Below are positions 1 to 6,213 of a stretch of DNA of 9,279 bases, piece by piece; position 1 is the first letter of the stretch; every line of letters starts with the position of its first letter. The position numbers were made by a program, and so were the translations under genes. Under the pieces are notes generated by a model. The model saw nothing but the letters and a program-made list of their open reading frames with translations. It did not search any database and had not been told where the DNA came from. The stretch is taken from NCBI GenBank assembly GCA_934317185.1, contig CAKREJ010000061.1, forward strand, positions 1 to 9,279. Direction: 5' to 3'. The DNA is from an uncultured Anaerobutyricum sp. (GTDB lineage Bacteria > Bacillota > Clostridia > Lachnospirales > Lachnospiraceae).

Positions 1-87
1 AGTAATGAGCTAATTCCTCATCTGCTGGAGATTTTGGCTAATTGATTGTTACAATCTTCTGGACAATCCCCTTCTTCTTCCGGCACA
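1..87. other. gene-free left edge
   Basis: No convincing gene is visible here. On the plus strand one frame is open from base 1 to a TGA at 43-45 (ending ...EILAN), which could be the last 14 codons of a gene entering from the left, but so short a stretch has no statistical weight. On the minus strand an open frame runs from about 179 down to a TGA near 29. It has no ATG and passes straight through the palindrome described next, so it is not called as a gene. Confidence 0.3.
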
Positions 88-273
88 AACTCCTGATTTA
101 CTTCTGGAGCAGACAAACAGAAAAAGAAAAAAGAAATACTGGATAAAATGTGACCTCGGAGTGAGTAAAGAATGTGAGCCTATAAGCGAACATTCTTCAC
201 GCAACGACTACTGGCACATTTTACCAGTATTTCTTTTTTCTTTTTCGTCCGTCATTCCAACAAATCAGGAGTT
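88..273. repeat. large imperfect palindrome; bidirectional terminator or small palindromic repeat element
   Basis: The core arms are 120-152 and 215-246. They are perfect reverse complements (32 of 33 bases) except for one bulged T. Each arm has an A-rich outer side on the left (GAAAAAGAAAAAAG) and the matching T-rich run on the right, so a transcript from either strand would form a stem followed by a U-rich tract. A second inverted pair, AACTCCTGATTT at 88-99 and its complement at 262-273, lies outside the core with weaker similarity between. Inside the 62-base loop, an 11-bp sub-stem (GTGAAGAATGT with its partner, one G-U pair, read on the minus strand) can form. The outer right arm touches the stop codon of the minus-strand regulator at 272-274. 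The structure probably terminates that gene and anything arriving from the left. Its size and nested ends also fit a dispersed palindromic (MITE-like) element, which one copy cannot prove. Confidence 0.75.
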
Positions 274-958
274 AACTATTTATTTCTCCGAGGTATCTGT
301 AAATTGTTGCCTGTGAGCAGGAGAATCTCTTTGCGACAAACGGTATGGATCCCTTTAACTGGAATAATCCCTGCTCGTGAAGTTTTACCATTATCTCTTT
401 GCGTTCGTTCTGATTCAGACGATCTACAGGTGTTACAAGATTCGCAGTTGCATCTTTAAAAATCTGTTCTCTAAGAGAAGCGACATCAATCGCAAAGTTT
501 TCTGTAATCCGACTCGACAAGTCTTTTACGTTTTCTGTAGATTCTGCAATGCCAGAAGATATATTTTTAACAAAATTCCCAGGATGAATCATAGAGAATA
601 ATTTCTCATGAAGCTCCATATATCGGCTATCATCAAAATTAATACATAAAAGACCAATAGGATTGCCTTCAGAATCTTTGATAAACATACTCGAAGAACG
701 GAGAATATGTCCATTTTCCGCAACACCTTTATAATTGGCAATAAAATCATTGTCTTCGTAAACTTTTGAAGAAAGCATATGAAAAACAGCACAGGTAAGA
801 GGACTTCCGATGGTTCTTCCACTGATATGCCCATTTTCGATTGCAATTACAGAATGATTCTTATTGGATAAATCCTGTAGAACAACTTCATAGTCCGGAC
901 CTAATACACTGCCTAAAAACTTTACAGTGGTTTTATAGGAATAAAGTAAATCTGACAT
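272..958 (-). CDS. YheO-PAS/HTH transcriptional regulator, DauR type
   Basis: This 228-aa protein is probably a DNA-binding transcriptional regulator with a ligand-sensing N-terminal half. Residues about 5-113 match the YheO-like PAS domain pattern (GPDYEVVLQDL, NGHISGRTIGSPLT, RSSSMFIKDSEGNPIGLLCIN). Residues about 180-226 form the C-terminal HTH of this family (LNQNERKEIMVKLHEQGLF, then VAKRFSCSQATIYRYL, whose last part is the recognition helix). DauR of Pseudomonas, which controls D-arginine catabolism, has this architecture; the ligand here is unknown and no amino-acid catabolic gene is adjacent. Length is normal for the family. The start is supported by AGGAA on the minus strand (968-964), five bases before the ATG. 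It is transcribed divergently from the RNase H gene and ends in the palindromic terminator. Domain assignment is firm; the regulated pathway is not visible. Confidence 0.88.
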   Translation of the reverse strand: MSDLLYSYKTTVKFLGSVLGPDYEVVLQDLSNKNHSVIAIENGHISGRTIGSPLTCAVFHMLSSKVYEDNDFIANYKGVAENGHILRSSSMFIKDSEGNPIGLLCINFDDSRYMELHEKLFSMIHPGNFVKNISSGIAESTENVKDLSSRITENFAIDVASLREQIFKDATANLVTPVDRLNQNERKEIMVKLHEQGLFQLKGSIPFVAKRFSCSQATIYRYLGEINS

Positions 959-999
959 AACGGTTCCTTTCGCATACTTAACTTATATTGGCTTCAATT

Positions 1000-1028
1000 A
1001 TTATAGCCGGGCAGAAAAATTATTATCG
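1000..1028 (-). promoter_or_regulatory. possible promoter of the PAS/HTH regulator
   Basis: A perfect -10 box, TATAAT, is read on the minus strand at 1005-1000, placing the transcript start near 993 and leaving a leader of about 35 bases. The -35 region at the expected distance (CGATAA, 1028-1023) is poor, so the promoter may need an activator or be weak. It lies beside an AT-rich tract with an inverted repeat (1023-1030 with 1065-1072). Confidence 0.4.
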
Positions 1029-1072
1029 TAATAAAAAAATTATATAAAATAAAATACCATAAAATACGATAA
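1023..1072. repeat. AT-rich inverted and direct repeats in the divergent intergenic region
   Basis: TTATCGTA at 1023-1030 is repeated in inverted form as TACGATAA at 1065-1072. Within the same tract AAAATACCAT (1051-1060) and AAAATACGAT (1061-1070) are a tandem 10-bp repeat differing at one base, about one helical turn apart. The arrangement sits upstream of both divergent genes and could be an operator, for example for autoregulation by the PAS/HTH protein. The tract is so AT-rich that chance cannot be excluded. Confidence 0.3.
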
Positions 1073-1129
1073 AATTCAAGAATGGAGAGTATTGCACATC
1101 ACATATAGTTTATTTGAGAAAACAATGGA

Positions 1130-1158
1130 TTGACTTTCATAATTTTCCTCGATATAGT
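1130..1158 (+). promoter_or_regulatory. promoter of the RNase H gene
   Basis: TTGACT (1130-1135), a 17-base spacer and TATAGT (1153-1158) make a near-consensus sigma-A promoter. The predicted start near 1165 gives a short leader of about 22 bases that contains the GGAGG ribosome binding site (1178-1182). Confidence 0.75.
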
Positions 1159-1186
1159 TATGTAAGAATGGAAAAATGGAGGAAGA

Positions 1187-1897
1187 ATGATGGCAAAAAA
1201 GAAGATTTACGCCGTAAGAAAAGGAAATAAAACGGGATTATTTTATTCATGGGATGAATGTAAACGTGCAGTTCATGGATATTCTGGAGCTGAATTTAAA
1301 GGATTTTTTACCGAAGAGGAGGCAGAAGCTTTTTTAAATATCGGAAAGGATAAATTAACTACAAATGATACTGCGATTGTTACAGCAACGGATGTACTGG
1401 AAAGAAATAACAAAGCGAACTCTGTTAAGATAAAATCAACCACAGACCGTCTGGTCGTTTATGTAGATGGAAGCTTTGATATACACCTTCAAAAATATTC
1501 TTTTGGTTGTGTCATTTTACTTGAAGATGGAAGAATCATCGAGCGATGTGGAAATGGTGAAAAGCCGGAACTTCTGGCTATTCGCAATGTAGCCGGAGAG
1601 ATGTATGGAGCGATGTATGCAGTACAGTGGGCATTTGAAAACGGTTATTCTTCCGTTGTTCTCCATTATGATTATGAAGGAATTGAAAAATGGGCAACAG
1701 GCGTATGGAGTGCGAAAAATCCACATACGAAGAAATATGCTGCATTTATGAAAAATATGCAGGAGAAGATAGAAATCATATTCCGGAAAGTAAGAGCACA
1801 TTCCGGAGACTATTATAATGAACAGGTTGATCAGCTTGCAAAGAAAGCTTTAGTAAGCGAAAATGGAATACCAGCTATTGATAAAATAAAAAAATAG
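1187..1897 (+). CDS. rnhA: ribonuclease H1 with N-terminal viroplasmin-like hybrid-binding domain
   Basis: This cytoplasmic enzyme cleaves the RNA strand of RNA-DNA hybrids and removes R-loops and replication primers. Residues about 4-51 form the viroplasmin-like domain (KKIYAVRKGNKTGLFYSWDE, then VHGYSGAEFKGFFTEEEAEAF), which in RNase H1 proteins binds hybrids. A variable linker of about 35 residues follows, then the RNase H fold (about 88-222). All catalytic acids are present: D94 (YVDGSF), E138 (AGEMYGA), D162 (YDYEGI) and D215 (NEQVDQLAKKA), with H205 in the flexible loop (KVRAHSGD), so the enzyme should be active. The length of 236 aa fits the two-domain class. There are two consecutive ATG codons: GGAGG at 1178-1182 is 4 bases from the first and 7 from the second (1190), so the real start may be the second. 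It appears monocistronic, with its own promoter and a 165-base gap after it. Confidence 0.93.
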   Translation: MMAKKKIYAVRKGNKTGLFYSWDECKRAVHGYSGAEFKGFFTEEEAEAFLNIGKDKLTTNDTAIVTATDVLERNNKANSVKIKSTTDRLVVYVDGSFDIHLQKYSFGCVILLEDGRIIERCGNGEKPELLAIRNVAGEMYGAMYAVQWAFENGYSSVVLHYDYEGIEKWATGVWSAKNPHTKKYAAFMKNMQEKIEIIFRKVRAHSGDYYNEQVDQLAKKALVSENGIPAIDKIKK

Positions 1898-1982
1898 GAG
1901 TTACAAATCAAAAAAACATAAAAATATCATATTTATTAATAATGTTTCTGAATATATTATCGTGAATCTATACAAAACTCTA

Positions 1983-2012
1983 TTGCGTTTTTGCGGACAC
2001 TCATGTTATTAT
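1983..2012 (+). promoter_or_regulatory. probable extended -10 promoter of the GLUG-repeat protein gene
   Basis: An extended -10 element, TGTTATTAT (2004-2012), is preceded at 18 bases by TTGCGT (1983-1988). The predicted start near 2019 gives a leader of about 44 bases that holds AGGGAGG (2048-2054), eight bases before the ATG at 2063. The rest of the gap between 1898 and 2062 is AT-rich; I see no clear terminator for the RNase H gene in it. Confidence 0.5.
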
Positions 2013-2062
2013 ACACAAAATGGAAGGTATTTTTATAATTTCACAAAAGGGAGGAAACAAAT

Positions 2063-3958
2063 ATGGTAAAACGAAAAACATTAGTAAGTGTATTGATAAG
2101 CTTATTGCTTTGCGTAGGATTACTTCCACTGAAAGCTTTAGCTGCACCTGTTGCACCTGCTGGGGAATGGACCGATTATGTAGCAGACTCTTTTGCAAGC
2201 GGTAAAGGAACAAAAGAAGACCCCTATATAATTAATTCCCCAGAACAGCTGGCTAAATTAGCAAAAGATATCAATTCCGGAATTGCAGATCAAGAATACA
2301 CTCATAATCAAGAATACTTTTTATTAGATGATGATATTGATTTATCTGCACACCGTTGGATTCCAATTGGCTCTGGAACTTCTACAAGTTCTTTTCATTC
2401 TTTTACCGGATATTTTGATGGTGCGAATAAAACAATTTCTGGTTTATATGTAGACGAAAGTTCTGAAAAATTTAGTGCGGGATTATTCGGTCACGTTTCC
2501 GGAATTGAAATCAAAAATGTTATAATTAAGGATGGCTATATAAAAACAGAGGCTATTCCGAATTCAAGCGATGATATTGTAGATGCTGCTGGCCTACTAA
2601 TTGGTAGTGCAACACAAGGACATGGTCTTAGTACTACTGTTTCTAACTGTCATGTCAGTGGAACTATTGAAAGTAATAGTGCTCTGACCGGTGGTTTGGC
2701 AGGTTATAATAGCTATGGTACTTATAAAGATTGTAGTACAGATATTACGATAAATGGACATGGCTGCAGTGGCGGATTTATCGGAAGCGATTTCTCAGGT
2801 AATTATGAGAATTGTACAGCAAGGGGAAATCTGTCTGGTAAATGGAGCGTTGGAGGATTTGCCGGAATATTATTTTGGGAAAGTGAAGCAAAACATTGTA
2901 TTGCAGATGTAAAGGTTACTGCAAATGACTGGAATGCAGGAGGGTTTGTTGGTTACATAGAAGAGAAGGTAACTATTCATAATTGTATTTCTTATGGGGA
3001 TGTACATAGTAAGGTAAATGGATGGGAACCTAAGGTAGGAGGATTTACTGGCATAAGTAATCTGAATTGTTCTATTGATAATAGCTATGCAGCAGGTAAG
3101 GTGACTGCTGCATCTACAGATTATAAGGCCGGAGGCTTTGTTGGTTATGATAATGGTGGAAAGGTTACTTCCTGTAGTTATGATGCAAAGAAGAATCCGG
3201 AATTAAAAGGTGTAGGAGAAACAGTAACCGCAGGAACGAATAGTATCCTTCCTCAGAACAATATTCTTTCTATTATCTGCACCGCTTATTATGGAGATCA
3301 TGACTGGGATGAATCAAAGGAAATCATAAAAGAAAAACCGACCGATGTAAAAGAAGGCAGTAAAGGATATCTTTGTAAAAGATGTGGAAATTACAAAGAA
3401 ATCGCTAAAATAAAGCCAACTTTGCCTACTCATAAAGTTAATATTAAAAATCTTAAAGTAAAGCTTTCAGCAACAAAATACACTTATAATGGAAAGCTAA
3501 AACAACCAACCGTTATTATTAAAACTAAAAATGGTAAATTGGTTTCTACAGCAAATTACACTGTAAAATATTCTTCCGGAAGAAAGAATCCTGGAACTTA
3601 TACGGTACAGGTTACTATGAAAGGCAACTATATCGGTAAAAAAACATTGCTCTATACCATTTGTGGTAAAAAGATGCCTGTGCCAAAATTAAAAGCTCTT
3701 TCAAAGGCTTTAAAGGTTACCTGGAAAAAGCAAAAAATTACCGGATACCAGATTCAGTATTCAACGAATGCAAAATTCAAAAAAGCAACAACAGTAAAAA
3801 TAGTAAAGAGTAACCAGACATCAAGACTTATCAAAAAACTGAAAGCAAGAAAGAAATATTATGTTCGGATACGTAGTTATAAATCTACAAAAATTGGCGG
3901 TAAAACCTATAATGCTTATTCTGCATGGTCAAAAGCCAAAACGATTACTGTGAAATAG
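2063..3958 (+). CDS. secreted GLUG-repeat surface protein with Ig-like and Fn3-like tail
   Basis: This 631-aa exported protein is probably a surface or released adhesin-like protein. It starts with a signal peptide: KRK, a hydrophobic core (about 7-22), and likely cleavage after ALA or LAA near residues 27-28. Residues about 50-130 form a lead-in common in GLUG proteins (GTKEDPYIINSPEQLAKLA, then FTGYFDGANKTISGLY). Residues 176-375 hold seven GLUG-type turns (GGLAG, GGFIG, GGFAG, GGFVG, GGFTG, GGFVG and a degenerate AGLLIG), spaced 27-33 residues and mostly preceded by an NC-x-x-x-G type strand. This is expected to fold as a beta-solenoid. Residues 403-450 are a short module with a single CKRCG pair, 462-533 an Ig-like domain (LSATKYTYNGK, then NPGTYTVQV), and 538-631 an Fn3-like domain (GYQIQYS, KYYVRIRSY, WSKAK). 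No LPXTG motif, SLH domain or C-terminal membrane anchor is visible, so retention may be non-covalent. The binding partner is unknown. Confidence 0.85.
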   Translation: MVKRKTLVSVLISLLLCVGLLPLKALAAPVAPAGEWTDYVADSFASGKGTKEDPYIINSPEQLAKLAKDINSGIADQEYTHNQEYFLLDDDIDLSAHRWIPIGSGTSTSSFHSFTGYFDGANKTISGLYVDESSEKFSAGLFGHVSGIEIKNVIIKDGYIKTEAIPNSSDDIVDAAGLLIGSATQGHGLSTTVSNCHVSGTIESNSALTGGLAGYNSYGTYKDCSTDITINGHGCSGGFIGSDFSGNYENCTARGNLSGKWSVGGFAGILFWESEAKHCIADVKVTANDWNAGGFVGYIEEKVTIHNCISYGDVHSKVNGWEPKVGGFTGISNLNCSIDNSYAAGKVTAASTDYKAGGFVGYDNGGKVTSCSYDAKKNPELKGVGETVTAGTNSILPQNNILSIICTAYYGDHDWDESKEIIKEKPTDVKEGSKGYLCKRCGNYKEIAKIKPTLPTHKVNIKNLKVKLSATKYTYNGKLKQPTVIIKTKNGKLVSTANYTVKYSSGRKNPGTYTVQVTMKGNYIGKKTLLYTICGKKMPVPKLKALSKALKVTWKKQKITGYQIQYSTNAKFKKATTVKIVKSNQTSRLIKKLKARKKYYVRIRSYKSTKIGGKTYNAYSAWSKAKTITVK

Positions 3959-3976
3959 TAAAATAGCCTTTTATAG

Positions 3977-4017
3977 CAGCGGTTCTGTGCAACAGCATGG
4001 AACCGCTGATTTTATTT
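3977..4017 (+). terminator. rho-independent terminator after the GLUG-repeat gene
   Basis: CAGCGGTTC (3977-3985) pairs perfectly with GAACCGCTG (4000-4008). The inner bases extend the stem by five pairs, two of them G-U, around the loop AACA (3991-3994). The T-rich tail ATTTTATTT follows. It begins 18 bases after the stop codon and separates this gene from the metal-transport operon. Confidence 0.9.
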
Positions 4018-4024
4018 AGAAATA

Positions 4025-4047
4025 AAAATGCAACTCATTTGTATTTT
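4025..4047. promoter_or_regulatory. upstream copy of a TGCAA-N5-TTGCA operator
   Basis: AAAATGCAA (4025-4033), a 5-base centre and TTGTATTTT (4039-4047) form an inverted repeat with 8 of 9 arm bases matching. It ends four bases before the -35 box of the ABC operon promoter. Placement and the existence of a second copy suggest a binding site for a dimeric metal-responsive repressor; which one is not known from the sequence. Confidence 0.6.
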
Positions 4048-4051
4048 CTTC

Positions 4052-4080
4052 TTGACTTTTCTCTTAAAGATGTCTAAAAT
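4052..4080 (+). promoter_or_regulatory. promoter of the metal ABC uptake operon
   Basis: TTGACT (4052-4057), a 17-base spacer and TAAAAT (4075-4080) form a strong sigma-A promoter, with transcription expected to start near 4087. This gives an unusually long leader of about 154 bases before the ATG at 4241. A weaker alternative, TATACA (4167-4172) with TATAAA (4190-4195), also 17 bases apart, would give a short leader. The main promoter lies exactly between the two operator copies. Confidence 0.7.
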
Positions 4081-4083
4081 ATG

Positions 4084-4106
4084 AAATTGCAATTGATTTG
4101 CATTTT
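4084..4106. promoter_or_regulatory. downstream copy of the TGCAA-N5-TTGCA operator at the transcript start
   Basis: AAATTGCAA (4084-4092) and TTGCATTTT (4098-4106) form an inverted repeat around TTGAT, with perfect TGCAA/TTGCA cores. It spans the predicted start of transcription, a typical position for blocking RNA polymerase. Its centre is 59 bases from the centre of the upstream copy. Confidence 0.65.
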
Positions 4107-4240
4107 ATGTTGTGGTCTGATTGCAATAATAAAATTATTACCGATTAAATTTTCATTTTCTAATTCTATACATCTTAAAAAAGCGGGATTATAAAATAGA
4201 AATTATATAGCGAAGTCATATAAATAATGGAAAGGCAGAT

Positions 4241-5377
4241 ATGTTTATGAAAGCGTTATTAAAAGAGAGGAAAAGGTTCTCTGTAAGTTCTTTGTTACTG
4301 ACGGTTCTTTTTTTATGTATTTTTTTGTTAGTAGGTTGTTCTGTATTAAAAAATAATACAACAGAAAAGACAAAGGGAACTACAGGAAATCAAAGTATTT
4401 CCATGAGAAAGGAACAGAAAGACACTTCCGAAGAAGATGTAATGAGGAGGGTTTCCGGTGATAAGATTTCAATTGTCTGTACTACTTTTCCACAATATGA
4501 CTGGGTAAACAATATTATTGGAAAAAAATCCAATCGTTTTGATACAACTCTTTTATTAAATAATGGTGTTGATATGCACAGTTATCAGCCTACGATACGT
4601 GATATTGCAATTGCAGGCTCAGGAGATCTTTTTATTTATGTTGGAGGAGAATCGGACACATGGGTTAGTGATGCTTTAAAAGAAGCGAAGAATAAAGATT
4701 TAAAAGCGATAAATCTTATGGCTGTTTTAGGTGACTCCATAAAGGAAGAAGAAATTGTGGAAGGAATGCAGGAGGGAAAGGGCTTTTTAGGACATTCCCA
4801 TAAAGAAGGGGAAGAGGCAGACGATGTGGAAGAAGAACCGGAATATGATGAGCATATCTGGCTTTCTATCCGGAATGCAGAAGTGCTTGTTAAAAATATC
4901 GCACAGGAAATTGCACAGCTTGATGAAAAAAATGCAAAAATTTATGAAAAAAATGCAGCCAACTATATTAAAAAGCTGGATAAACTGGATAAACAATATG
5001 CAACTATAATCCAAAACGGAAAGTATAAAGCAATTTTATTCGGAGACCGTTTTCCGTTTCGTTATCTGGCAGATGATTATCACCTTAAGTACTATGCTGC
5101 ATTTGTCGGCTGTAGTGCAGAAACAATGGCAGGATTTGAGACGGTAACATTTCTTTCCAAAAAGGTAGATGAACTACATTTACCAGTTATATTAACAATA
5201 GAGAATTCGGATGGCCGAATTGCAGAATCAATAAGAACAAATACACGCACAAAAAATCAGCAAATTTTAGTAATGAATTCTTTGCAGTCCGTAACAAAAG
5301 AACAACTTTTAGATGGAATCACATATTTGAAAGTAATGCGTGAGAACTTATCTGTTTTATCGGAAGCATTAAATTGA
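4241..5377 (+). CDS. metal ABC transporter substrate-binding lipoprotein (ZnuA/AdcA-like)
   Basis: This 378-aa protein is the extracellular receptor of a zinc- or manganese-type ABC importer, tethered by a lipid anchor. A hydrophobic signal (about 14-32) ends in the lipobox LVGC with C33 as the lipidated residue. A low-complexity Thr/Lys/Glu-rich linker leads to the cluster A-I (TroA-like) binding fold from about residue 75. Likely metal ligands are H113 (GVDMHSYQPTIRDI) and H205 (DEHIWLS). The third ligand position, usually His or Asp/Glu depending on subgroup, falls in FGDRFPFRYL (D269); E321 or D324 in IENSDGR may complete the site. An acidic loop (173-204) with only GHSH as its His cluster replaces the long His-rich loop of typical ZnuA proteins. 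AAAGG lies five bases before the chosen ATG; the ATG at 4247 is a less well spaced alternative. It is first in an operon with the ATPase and permease. Metal choice (Zn or Mn) is not settled. Confidence 0.9.
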   Translation: MFMKALLKERKRFSVSSLLLTVLFLCIFLLVGCSVLKNNTTEKTKGTTGNQSISMRKEQKDTSEEDVMRRVSGDKISIVCTTFPQYDWVNNIIGKKSNRFDTTLLLNNGVDMHSYQPTIRDIAIAGSGDLFIYVGGESDTWVSDALKEAKNKDLKAINLMAVLGDSIKEEEIVEGMQEGKGFLGHSHKEGEEADDVEEEPEYDEHIWLSIRNAEVLVKNIAQEIAQLDEKNAKIYEKNAANYIKKLDKLDKQYATIIQNGKYKAILFGDRFPFRYLADDYHLKYYAAFVGCSAETMAGFETVTFLSKKVDELHLPVILTIENSDGRIAESIRTNTRTKNQQILVMNSLQSVTKEQLLDGITYLKVMRENLSVLSEALN

Positions 5378-5490
5378 TTCATGAATAATCGTTTAGAATA
5401 GCCGAATTAAATTTTAAAAATGTTGTATCTGGCGTTGCGATTAAAAAGCTGCACATAATACTATAAAATTCTGAGAAAGAAGGTAGCGAT
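5378..5490 (+). other. 113-base spacer between binding-protein and ATPase genes
   Basis: This gap is long for an operon whose other junction overlaps by four bases. It contains no ORF of note, no strong hairpin and no U-tract terminator. Loose TTGCGA (5435-5440) and TATAAA (5462-5467) boxes are 21 bases apart, too far for a normal promoter. GAAGG (5479-5483) is the ribosome binding site of the ATPase gene. Read-through transcription is the simplest view. Confidence 0.5.
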
Positions 5491-6213
5491 ATGGCTTATC
5501 TTATATGTAAAAACTTAACATTAGGCTATGAGGGCCATGCCATTGTATCCAATTTAAATTTTAAAGTCCAAAAAGGCGATTATCTATGTGTTGTCGGAGA
5601 AAATGGAACAGGAAAAAGTACATTGATCAAAACATTGCTCCACTTACAGGAGGCTGTTAGTGGAGAAGTAATAATTGATGATGGATTAAAAGCTTATGAA
5701 GTAGGATATCTGCCACAGCAAACGGTTGTGCAGAAAGATTTTCCGGCAACCGTGGAAGAAATTGTTCTTTCCGGTACACTCGCAAAATGTAAATGGCATC
5801 CATTTTACAATAAAGTACAAAAACGTCTGGCAGAAGAAAAAATGAAAAAAATGGATGTGTGGAATCTTCGGAAATCATGCTACCGTAATCTTTCCGGAGG
5901 ACAGCAACAGCGAACGCTTTTAGCAAGGGCATTATGTGCTGCAAGTAAGGTTATTTTATTGGATGAACCGGTTACAGGTCTTGATCCAAAAGTAACAGCG
6001 GAATTTTACCATATAACAAAAGAATTAAATAAAGAAGGGATTGCAGTTATTATGGTTTCTCATGATGTGCAGGCACTTACTTATGCAACGCATATCCTTC
6101 ATCTGGACCAAAAGGAATCTTTTTATGGAACAAAAGAAGAATATATGAACAGTGATAAATGGAAATTATTTAAAAATGCAAAAGAAGATAGAACAGGAGG
6201 AGAAGAAAAATGA
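5491..6213 (+). CDS. metal ABC transporter ATP-binding protein (ZnuC/AdcC-like)
   Basis: This 240-aa cytoplasmic ATPase powers the importer. All ABC motifs are intact: Walker A GENGTGKST (36-44), Q-loop glutamine Q76 (GYLPQQ), signature LSGGQ (134-138), Walker B VILLDEP (154-160) with catalytic E159, D-loop GLDP (163-166) and switch histidine H191 (VSHD). The Q-loop region FPATVEEIVLSG is characteristic of the zinc/manganese importer ATPases. The C-terminal tail (about 205-240) is hydrophilic and short, as in this family. The start follows GAAGG at a spacing of seven bases. Its last codon and stop overlap the permease start (ATGA at 6210-6213), which implies translational coupling. Confidence 0.94.
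   Translation: MAYLICKNLTLGYEGHAIVSNLNFKVQKGDYLCVVGENGTGKSTLIKTLLHLQEAVSGEVIIDDGLKAYEVGYLPQQTVVQKDFPATVEEIVLSGTLAKCKWHPFYNKVQKRLAEEKMKKMDVWNLRKSCYRNLSGGQQQRTLLARALCAASKVILLDEPVTGLDPKVTAEFYHITKELNKEGIAVIMVSHDVQALTYATHILHLDQKESFYGTKEEYMNSDKWKLFKNAKEDRTGGEEK

Noticed and set aside
88..273. CRISPR array or tRNA-like element in the left region
   Set aside because: The repeats are inverted, not regularly spaced direct repeats, and no cloverleaf or CCA end is visible.
1909..1946. AT-only hairpin after the RNase H gene as a terminator
   Set aside because: The possible stem (AACAT with ATGTT and inner A-T pairs) is short, has almost no G-C pairs and lacks a following T-run.
2001..2213. Short frames on both strands over the start of the GLUG-repeat gene
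   Set aside because: They cover the promoter and signal-peptide region of a clear gene and have no start signals of their own.
3365..3391. CKRCG pair in the GLUG protein as a zinc ribbon
   Set aside because: Only one CxxC pair is present (C438, C441), with no second pair nearby; a similar single-pair module is common in secreted Lachnospiraceae proteins.
4087..4240. Metal-sensing riboswitch in the ABC operon leader
   Set aside because: No paired stems resembling the yybP-ykoY (Mn) or NiCo classes and no terminator or anti-terminator alternation could be found by eye; the flanking operators explain regulation more simply.
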